From Bryobacterales bacterium (GTDB lineage Bacteria; Acidobacteriota; Terriglobia; Bryobacterales; Bryobacteraceae), in assembly GCA_003166475.1 (NCBI GenBank), contig PMVV01000070.1:11293-59184 (forward strand): a DNA stretch of 47,892 nt, written 5' to 3'. Positions within the stretch are counted from its first letter, which is position 1, and each line of letters begins with the position of its first letter. The position numbers and the translations under genes are program-made. Under the pieces are notes generated by a model. That model was not told the DNA's origin, ran no database searches, and was given only the letters and a program-made list of their open reading frames with translations. Positions 34,486 to 41,806 of the stretch are shown here, piece by piece.

Positions 34486-37400
34486 ATGAAGCGTAGACTG
34501 TACTCGCTTTCGGTGCTTTTGATTGCGCTCCTGTGCTTGGCCGCTTCGGCTTTCGCACAGGGCGATCGCGGCAGCATCACAGGCCAAATCACGGACGCCA
34601 CCGGCGCTGTGGTTCCCAATGTAGAAGTAACGGCCACGCATTTGACAACCAACACTGTTTCCAAGGCCGTCAGCACGTCGTCCGGCGTGTACCACATTGA
34701 ATACTTGCAGCCCGGCGATTACAGGATCTCGGCCGGCTTGTCGGGATTCAAGACCGCGGTCGTGGGGCCGGTGACGGTCTCCGTGGCGTCGGTTGTGACG
34801 GCGGACATAAAATTGCAACTGGGCGCCGCCACCGAGAGCATCACCGTGAGCGCCGATGCCCCCAGGTTGGAATCGTCCAGCTCGGAACTCGGCTACAGCG
34901 TCTCCGCCACGGATTACCACGAGTGGGCGATCAGCAGCGACGACGACGGCCAACGCCAGATTGGAAACTTCATCTTCAATGTTCTGCCAGGGACCGCCGG
35001 CGATACGTACCTGGGTAGCATCAACGGCTCACCCACCGGCTCGCACGAGGTCTACATCGAAGGCATCTCGATCGGGCGCGCCGACATCTCCGGCAGCTCG
35101 TCCGAGTTCCAACCCAGCGTGGACGCCATCAGCGAATTCCGCCTGCAAACCGGAAGTCTGAATGCATCCTACGGCGGCGGCTTGACCGCGGTTGCGAACT
35201 ACAACGTCAAGTCCGGCACCAATGAACTGCACGGCACCGCCTACGAGTATTTCATCAACGACGACCTGGACGCCAACACCTTCGATAACAATGCTTTGGG
35301 CGCCGCGAAGTCGCCGTTCAAGCAAAACAGCTTCGGCACCGCCGTAGGGGGCCCACTCTGGGTGCCAAAGGTGTATAACGGCAAGAACCGGAGCTTCTGG
35401 TTTTTCAGTTACGAAGGCGACCGCAAGCGCAATGGCCAGATTAGCGGGTATCGGACGGTGCCTACCGCGGCCTTCAAGACGGGCGATTTCTCGGCGCTGC
35501 CCCAGGCGATCTTCGACCCCAGCAGCACCGTCCAAAATCCGGATGGCAGCGCTTCGCGCACTCCTTTTCCCGGAAACATCATTCCTTCGACCGACATCAG
35601 CACCGTCTCGGCGAATATGATCAAGCTGGCGCCGACCCCGGACCCGACTCTGCCGGGCTTTGTCAACAACCTCCGCGGAATTAGCAACCAACCGGTATTC
35701 GACCTGAACACCTACACCGGGAAATTCGACCAGACCATCACCGATAAGCAGAAGTTGTCGTTCTACTGGAGCGACAACGCCCGGATTCGTTATAACGGCG
35801 GCGGCAAGGGATATGCGCCGGTGCCGGGAGACGGCAGCTCGACTTTTGCCTTGCAGTCCGTTTACGGCACGATGATCCGTCTCGGGTATGACTGGACCAT
35901 CACTCCGACCCTGCTCAACCACTTCGCCGGCGGCTACAACAACTTCGACAACGACCACGTATCCTCCTCGTACGGCCAGAATTGGCCGACCAAGCTCAGC
36001 CTGAACGGTGTCCAGGATCTCACGTTCCCGGACGTCACTTTCAGCGGGACAACCGCGCAAGGCGGCTCCATCACCCAGATGGGGAACAACACTTACGGTG
36101 ACTCGCCGAACGGCAGCTACATCTTTGCCAACGACACCACCTGGATACACGGCGCCCACGCGATCAAGTGGGGCGTTGAGGTCCGGAAGTACTTCTACGT
36201 TGAGCCCTGGAACTCGGGCGCCTCGGGCAGCTTCAGCTTCCGTGCCGCCGAGACTGCCGACCCGAACAATCTGGGCACTACCGGCTATTCATTTGCCAGT
36301 TTCATGTTGGGTGACGTGGGCAGTGCCAGTCTGCCCGTGCAGTACATCAAGACCACCAAGACCGATACCTGGAACCCCGCCTTTTACGTGGCCGACGACT
36401 GGAAGGTGAGCAAACGTCTCACGCTCAATCTCGGCTTGCGCTGGGACATCGTAGGAGGGGAATTTGAAACTCACGGCATCTCCTCAACCTTCAGCCCCAC
36501 CACGGCCAATCCTGGCGCCGGAGGCTACCCCGGGGCGTTGACTTTCCTGAGCGATACGGGCCGCAAGTCCTGGCAGAATACTTATTACGGCGAGTTCGGC
36601 CCGCGTGCCGGGTTCGCTTATGCACTCAGCCAGAAATTCGTGTTGCGTGGCGGCTACGGTCTGATGTATTCGCCGCCGATTGCCAATTCCTTTGGAGAGG
36701 CCACCGTCGACGGCTACAACGGCAACAACGCCTTCGCTCCCACAGTCATGAATTCGGTGTTTAACTGGGATGGCGGCTATCCGGCTTATTCGTTTGCGCT
36801 GCCGGATAAGGATCCGACGCTGGATAACGGAAGCTCTATCTCATACACCGGCCGAAACTCGGCCAAGCAACCCTACGCGCAAAACTACACCTTTGGCATT
36901 CAGTACCTGCTCAAGCAATCGACGGTCATCCAGGCCAACTACGTCGGCGACCGGGGCAGCCGGTTGAGCGCGGGCAACTTCGCGAACATGAACCAGCTCA
37001 ATCCGAACTACCTGTCCCTGGGCGATACGCTGCTGAACAACTGCGGGCCGACATCCTGCGCCCCAAATATCCCGCTGCCCTACGCCGGCTTTTCTGGCAC
37101 CGTCGCACAAGCCCTGCTGCCCTATCCGCAATACGCGGGCGGCGGGGTGGTCAATCACTTCGCCTATGTCGGGAAATCCAGCTACAACGCGCTGCAAGTG
37201 ATGGCCACGCACCGCCTCAACAAAGGGCTCGGGTTCGTGATCAGCTATGCGTTCCAGAAGACCCTCACTAACACCGATAGCGCCAACATCTACTACGGCG
37301 GAACTTCCCAGGACGTTTATAACCGGGGGCTGGAGAAATCGGTGGCGGCCTTCGACCATCCCCAGCAATTGCGTCTGACCTGGATTTACGAGTTACCCTT

Positions 37401-37956
37401 CGGCAAAGGCCGGCCGTTGCTGAACAGGGGCGGGGCGGTGAACCAAATTATCGGCGGCTGGACCGTTACGGCCAACCAGCAGTACTATTCCGGCGATCCG
37501 CTTTCGGTCGGCACGAGTATCGATACCAGCTCGTATATGTTCAATGGCACCATACGAGCCGACGTGGTGCCCGGTCAGCCGCTGAAACAAGTCAGCGGGA
37601 ATCTCGACTATGCCACCGGAACCGGCATGCAGTACCTCAACCCGAACGCCTTCGTAAACCCACCGACGACGGCGAATGGCGTAGTGTTAGCGCTGGGCAA
37701 CTCTCCGCGCTACTTCGGAAGCCTGAGAGGCCCTTACTATGCAACGGAGAACTTTGGCATATTCAAACGCTTCCCGTTCGGCGAGGGCAGGTATATCGAG
37801 TTCCGGTGCGACGCGTTTAATGCCTTCAATCGAGCCGGGCTCGGCAACCCCGATACCACAGTCGGCGACCCGCAGTTCGGCCAGATCCTGAGTCCCCAGC
37901 AGGATGCCCTGAATGGCCCGCGAGAGATTCAATTGGCACTGCGCGTGACGTTCTAA
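34486..37956 (+). CDS. TonB-dependent receptor with N-terminal carboxypeptidase-regulatory-like domain
   Basis: 1156 residues. The signal peptide (about 1-25) is followed by a carboxypeptidase-regulatory-like beta domain (about 29-115; GSITGQITDATGAVVPNVEV). A plug-like region comes next (to about 245) and then a long beta-barrel rich in aromatic and Asn residues, ending in the terminal Phe of outer membrane proteins (ALRVTF). The GPLWVPKVYNGKNRSFWFFSY-type segment is typical of the Oar-like receptors that are very numerous in acidobacteria. It likely imports oligosaccharide or another large substrate with TonB energy; specificity cannot be read. The start is supported by GGGAG eight bases upstream. 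A strong terminator follows the stop, so it may form its own transcript. Confidence 0.9.
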   Translation: MKRRLYSLSVLLIALLCLAASAFAQGDRGSITGQITDATGAVVPNVEVTATHLTTNTVSKAVSTSSGVYHIEYLQPGDYRISAGLSGFKTAVVGPVTVSVASVVTADIKLQLGAATESITVSADAPRLESSSSELGYSVSATDYHEWAISSDDDGQRQIGNFIFNVLPGTAGDTYLGSINGSPTGSHEVYIEGISIGRADISGSSSEFQPSVDAISEFRLQTGSLNASYGGGLTAVANYNVKSGTNELHGTAYEYFINDDLDANTFDNNALGAAKSPFKQNSFGTAVGGPLWVPKVYNGKNRSFWFFSYEGDRKRNGQISGYRTVPTAAFKTGDFSALPQAIFDPSSTVQNPDGSASRTPFPGNIIPSTDISTVSANMIKLAPTPDPTLPGFVNNLRGISNQPVFDLNTYTGKFDQTITDKQKLSFYWSDNARIRYNGGGKGYAPVPGDGSSTFALQSVYGTMIRLGYDWTITPTLLNHFAGGYNNFDNDHVSSSYGQNWPTKLSLNGVQDLTFPDVTFSGTTAQGGSITQMGNNTYGDSPNGSYIFANDTTWIHGAHAIKWGVEVRKYFYVEPWNSGASGSFSFRAAETADPNNLGTTGYSFASFMLGDVGSASLPVQYIKTTKTDTWNPAFYVADDWKVSKRLTLNLGLRWDIVGGEFETHGISSTFSPTTANPGAGGYPGALTFLSDTGRKSWQNTYYGEFGPRAGFAYALSQKFVLRGGYGLMYSPPIANSFGEATVDGYNGNNAFAPTVMNSVFNWDGGYPAYSFALPDKDPTLDNGSSISYTGRNSAKQPYAQNYTFGIQYLLKQSTVIQANYVGDRGSRLSAGNFANMNQLNPNYLSLGDTLLNNCGPTSCAPNIPLPYAGFSGTVAQALLPYPQYAGGGVVNHFAYVGKSSYNALQVMATHRLNKGLGFVISYAFQKTLTNTDSANIYYGGTSQDVYNRGLEKSVAAFDHPQQLRLTWIYELPFGKGRPLLNRGGAVNQIIGGWTVTANQQYYSGDPLSVGTSIDTSSYMFNGTIRADVVPGQPLKQVSGNLDYATGTGMQYLNPNAFVNPPTTANGVVLALGNSPRYFGSLRGPYYATENFGIFKRFPFGEGRYIEFRCDAFNAFNRAGLGNPDTTVGDPQFGQILSPQQDALNGPREIQLALRVTF

Positions 37957-37976
37957 TTGCGCGTCAAATGCGTTGA

Positions 37977-38018
37977 GCGGAGCGCGTCCCCACAGGGGCG
38001 CGTTCCGCCTTTTCTTTT
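37977..38018 (+). terminator. Strong intrinsic terminator after the TonB receptor
   Basis: A 14-bp stem, GCGGAGCGCG-(T)-CCCC with GGGGCGCGTTCCGC (37977-37991 with 37995-38008), has one bulged T, one G-T pair and an ACA loop. It is followed directly by CTTTTCTTTT. It separates the receptor from the sulfatase-like gene 22 bases further on. Confidence 0.88.
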
Positions 38019-38039
38019 CGGATGTATCCTTAGGTATCC

Positions 38040-40064
38040 ATGTCTCGCCGTGTGTCCCTTCGCCTGAGTGCGCTGTTGTGCTCTTTGTGCGCTCTCGGCG
38101 CGATGGTCTCCTGCCAACGCCCACGCGAACCGGCTCCCCAGTCCTGGCACCCGTACAACGTCTTGGTGATCACCATCGACACGCTTCGTCCCGATCATTT
38201 GCATTGTTATGGCTACGACAAGATTCAAACCCCCACTCTGGACGGCATCGCGCATAACGGTGTACTGTTCGAGAACGGCGTGACCCAGACCCCGCTAACT
38301 CCGCCTTCGCATGCCAGCATCTTCACCGGGCTCAACCCTCCCAACCACAAAGTGCGGGATACCGGAGGATTCATCCTGTCTCCGTCCACGCCGACTCTCG
38401 CCAGCCTTCTGCAGGAGAAGGGTTGGGACACGGCTGCCTTCGTCAGCTCGGCAGTGCTGAAAAAGCGGTTTGGATTCGATCGCGGTTTCGCCGTTTACGA
38501 CGACCAGATGCCGCGGCCGGGTAATCGACAGGAATTCCTGGAGGACGCCGAACGCCGCGCCGGCGACACAGTGGACCGGGCCGTCGCGTGGCTGGACGGC
38601 CGGAGCGACAAGCCCTTTTTCCTGTGGGTGCACCTCTACGACCCGCACACTCCCTACGATCCGCCGTCTCCCTTCCGCGAGCAGTACAAGGACCGCCCTT
38701 ACGACGGCGAGATCGCCTACGCCGATCGCGAACTGGGACGCCTGATGGAGAGCCTCGGGCGCAAATCGCCGCCGGAAAAGACAATCGTGGCCGTGCTCTC
38801 GGACCACGGTGAGAGCCTGGGCGAACACGGGGAATTCTCCCATGGGGTGTTCCTTTACGATGCGACGCTGCGCATTGCGTTCCTGCTCTCCGGCCCGAGA
38901 GTTCCGTCCGGGTTACGGGTGACGCCGCAAGCCCGGACCATCGATCTCCTGCCCACCATCCTGGAGTTGATGGGCAGTCCGCCGCCGGCGGGTGTCGATG
39001 GCGCCAGCCTCGTCCCGCTATTCAGCGGCAAGGACGCCGGCACGGCCGTTTCGTACGCCGAAACGCTGTTTCCAAAAATCAATATGGGATGGGCCGAGTT
39101 GCGCGCCATCCGCACCAATCAATGGAAGTATATTCGGGCGCCGCGGCCGGAGCTTTACGATCTCAGCCGGGATCCGAAGGAAACCAACAACGTCCTGGCG
39201 GAGCATCCCTACGAGGTTCGCAAACTGGAAGCGCAACTTGTCGCGGCCAGCCGCGCGGCGGGTTCGGAGAAGGTCGAGACGACCCCCATGGATGAGCGCA
39301 CGCTGGCGCAATTGAAATCCCTGGGGTACACGTCGGGCTTTACCTCGCGCTCTTACAGTCTGAACGGCCAGGGGGCCGATCCCAAGGATCGCGTGGGCAT
39401 CCTGAAGCTGATGGACGCCGCCGAGCAACCGCAATCCGGGCTCTCCGCACCGCGCCGGATCGAGTTACTGCAGCAGGCGGTTCGCATGGATCCCTCCAAC
39501 CCGCTGCTGTACCATTCTCTGGGCGCGAAATTGGAGAAGTCGGGCCGGTTTGACGACGCCATGAAGCTGTACCGGGCGGCGCTCAAAAACGGCGTCGACA
39601 ACGGGCGGCTGCGCTCGCGCCTGGGCGATTTGCTGGTGCGCGCAGGAAAGAAAGCGGAAGCGATCCCCGAATACGAGCAGTCGGTCCGGATGAATCCCGC
39701 CGACGTGGCGACCGAAGCCAATCTGGGCACGGCTTACCTGGAGCTGGGGCGGCTGGCTGATGCGGAGCGTGTCCTGAAGGGCATCGTGGCCATTGAACCG
39801 TCCAACGCCGCCGCGCAGAACGGGCTCGGCGTGCTCGAAATCCAACGCAACAATGGGACCGCCGCACGCGGCTATTTCGAAAAGGCGGTAGAACTCGATC
39901 CGGACCTGGTGGAGGCGTATCTGAATCTGGGCCTGCTTTACAAGATGGTGGGCGAGAACGCGCGGGCGCGCACCAGCTTCGAACAGTTTTTGGCGAAAGC
40001 GCCGCCCCGGCAATATCAGGCCGAGATCCCCAAGGTGCGCGAGGCGTTAGCCGAGCTGAAATGA
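38040..40064 (+). CDS. Sulfatase-fold lipoprotein fused to TPR repeats, Thr-type active site
   Basis: 674 residues. A lipoprotein signal ends at C25 (AMVSC). The sulfatase/alkaline phosphatase fold spans about 38-420: D47 in VLVITIDTLRPDH, the catalytic segment T87-P-P-S-H91, and the DHGESLGEHGEFSHG metal motif. As in the protein at 33021, Thr replaces the formylglycine Cys and His replaces the following Arg, so it should not be called a true sulfatase. Residues of about 470-670 hold about five TPR units (YHSLGAKLEKSGRFDDAM, TEANLGTAYLELGRLADA), suggesting protein contacts. Its stop overlaps the start of the next gene (ATGATGA). Membrane-anchored phosphoesterase or phosphotransferase is one possibility. 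Confidence 0.82.
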   Translation: MSRRVSLRLSALLCSLCALGAMVSCQRPREPAPQSWHPYNVLVITIDTLRPDHLHCYGYDKIQTPTLDGIAHNGVLFENGVTQTPLTPPSHASIFTGLNPPNHKVRDTGGFILSPSTPTLASLLQEKGWDTAAFVSSAVLKKRFGFDRGFAVYDDQMPRPGNRQEFLEDAERRAGDTVDRAVAWLDGRSDKPFFLWVHLYDPHTPYDPPSPFREQYKDRPYDGEIAYADRELGRLMESLGRKSPPEKTIVAVLSDHGESLGEHGEFSHGVFLYDATLRIAFLLSGPRVPSGLRVTPQARTIDLLPTILELMGSPPPAGVDGASLVPLFSGKDAGTAVSYAETLFPKINMGWAELRAIRTNQWKYIRAPRPELYDLSRDPKETNNVLAEHPYEVRKLEAQLVAASRAAGSEKVETTPMDERTLAQLKSLGYTSGFTSRSYSLNGQGADPKDRVGILKLMDAAEQPQSGLSAPRRIELLQQAVRMDPSNPLLYHSLGAKLEKSGRFDDAMKLYRAALKNGVDNGRLRSRLGDLLVRAGKKAEAIPEYEQSVRMNPADVATEANLGTAYLELGRLADAERVLKGIVAIEPSNAAAQNGLGVLEIQRNNGTAARGYFEKAVELDPDLVEAYLNLGLLYKMVGENARARTSFEQFLAKAPPRQYQAEIPKVREALAELK

Positions 40065-41734
40065 TGAAAAGAATTCTCGCTATTCTTGCGCTGCTGGCCA
40101 TTGGCGGCGCGCTGTTCGCCTGGGCCGGCAAGAAGATCTATCCCGACCGCTGGGTCTATGTGAGCCGGTCCTTTGGTTCGGACCGCGATGTGGAAGACAT
40201 ACGGAATATCGCACGCACCGCGTCGGAGCACGGTCTGACCGGCATCGTTTTGGCGGGCATGGACCGGATCAGCCTGGGCACGCCCGCATACTATGACCGG
40301 CTGAAGCAGGTGAAGGAAATAGCAGACAGCGATCGTCTCGAGATCGTCCCAATGGGATTCGGCACCGGCTACGGTGGCGCGATCCTGAGCCACGACAAGA
40401 ATCTGGCCGAGGGCATGCTCGTGAAAGGCGCGCTATTCGTGGCCGGCCAAACCGAGGCACGCTTCCACGCCGATTCGCCCGCGCGGCTGCTCAATGGCGG
40501 CTTTGAAGAATTCAGCGGCAACACCATCAAGCACTTTTCGACCCAGGACCAGCCGGGCGTAAAAACATTTGTGGACACCCATGTTTTCCACTCGGGAAAG
40601 GCGTCCTTGCGAATCGAAAACTTCGGCGGCGCCCAAGAAGAGAACGTGCGCCTGGCGCAGCAGATCCGGGTCACGCCGAACCGGTGCTATCGCGTCCGGG
40701 CCTGGGTGAAGACGGAAGGCGCGGCGCCGGCATCGCTGTTCAGTATCAAGGCCTATACGGCGGACCATCGCGACCTGAGCCCTTTCGAGCCGCGCCTCGG
40801 CGCCACATCGGATTGGACGCAGGTCTCGACGGCGTTCAATAGCTGGTATGCCGACCGCATCGATCTGAACGTCGGCGTTTTCGAAGGGCTCGCAGGCAAG
40901 GTCTGGGTTGACGACGTGGAACTGGAAGAAGTTGGCCTGACGAATGTAATCCGCCGCGACGGCGCACCACTGGAGGTGCGCGACGACAAGACCCAAACCG
41001 TGTACCAGGACGGCCGCGACTTCGCTGCGATATCGGATCCCTTACTGGATTTCAAATGGACCCACGAGATGCCAGTCATTCACCTGCTGCCGGGCGGTCG
41101 AATTCGGAGCGGCACGCGGCTGCGAGTGGACTATTATCACGGCACCACCATTTACAACGACCAGGTTTCGGCATGTCCCTCCGAACCGAAGGTTTACGAG
41201 ATCTGGAAACAGCAGTTTCCGCTCATCGAAAAGTACTTCGCGCCCAAGCGCTACTTTCTTTCCGTGGATGAGGTCCGGTTGTTCAACCGCTGCGACCGGT
41301 GCCGGCGGCGGCACATGGCAGCCGCGGCCATCTTGGGAGACACGATTACAAGTTTGTATGGCCAGATACGCGCCGTCAATCCCACGGCCGAGGTGCTGGT
41401 GTGGTCCGATATGTTCGACCCAAATCACAACTCCAAGTCACAGTATTACCTGGTGGACGGCGCATTGACCGACACCTGGGAATACCTGCCCAAGGATGTC
41501 GGAGTAGTTTGCTGGTACTACGAAAAGCGGCGCGAAAGCCTGGAATTCTTTTCGTCGCGCGGATTCAAAACCATTGCGGGCGCGTACTATGACGCCGACG
41601 ACTTAAAGAACCCCGAAGGCTGGCTGGAGGCCCTGGACGCCGTTCCGGGGGCGGCCGGCATCATGTACACTACTTGGTCGGACAAATACGAGCTGTTGCC
41701 AGGATTTGGCGATCTGGTTTCGCGGCGGCGGTGA
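40061..41734 (+). CDS. GH20-like protein with carbohydrate-binding domain inserted in the barrel
   Basis: 557 residues with an N-terminal membrane segment or uncleaved signal (about 4-22). The barrel starts at about 30 and is interrupted after the third strand (LEIVPMGFGTGYGG, aligning with IPQINCLGHQSW of the protein at 14193). A CBM4/9-like sandwich follows (about 143-291; LLNGGFEEF to VWVDDVELEEV), then another beta stretch (to about 365), and then the barrel resumes. The catalytic pair D403-E404 is kept in FLSVDEV, but the H-x-G of H-x-G-x-D-E is lost. C372 in CPSEP is exactly 31 residues before D403, and C411/C414 form CDRC. The start overlaps the TPR-lipoprotein stop. Catalysis by this form is uncertain. 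Confidence 0.65.
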   Translation: MMKRILAILALLAIGGALFAWAGKKIYPDRWVYVSRSFGSDRDVEDIRNIARTASEHGLTGIVLAGMDRISLGTPAYYDRLKQVKEIADSDRLEIVPMGFGTGYGGAILSHDKNLAEGMLVKGALFVAGQTEARFHADSPARLLNGGFEEFSGNTIKHFSTQDQPGVKTFVDTHVFHSGKASLRIENFGGAQEENVRLAQQIRVTPNRCYRVRAWVKTEGAAPASLFSIKAYTADHRDLSPFEPRLGATSDWTQVSTAFNSWYADRIDLNVGVFEGLAGKVWVDDVELEEVGLTNVIRRDGAPLEVRDDKTQTVYQDGRDFAAISDPLLDFKWTHEMPVIHLLPGGRIRSGTRLRVDYYHGTTIYNDQVSACPSEPKVYEIWKQQFPLIEKYFAPKRYFLSVDEVRLFNRCDRCRRRHMAAAAILGDTITSLYGQIRAVNPTAEVLVWSDMFDPNHNSKSQYYLVDGALTDTWEYLPKDVGVVCWYYEKRRESLEFFSSRGFKTIAGAYYDADDLKNPEGWLEALDAVPGAAGIMYTTWSDKYELLPGFGDLVSRRR

Positions 41735-41737
41735 GAT

Positions 41738-41795
41738 GCGCGCTGGCGCGCGCTGGCGGCCTGAGAGGCCGCCGCAGGCTGAGAGCCTGCCCCAC
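41738..41795 (-). repeat. Intergenic hairpin array between GH20-like and GH2 genes
   Basis: GCGCGC-type repeat, then GGCGGCCT-GAG-AGGCCGCC and GCAGGCT-GAG-AGCCTGC, ending in GCCCCAC. Read on the minus strand it matches the first part of the array at 9176-9290. It fills almost all of the gap between the two genes. Confidence 0.78.
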
Positions 41796-41806
41796 AAATG
41801 GGATCC

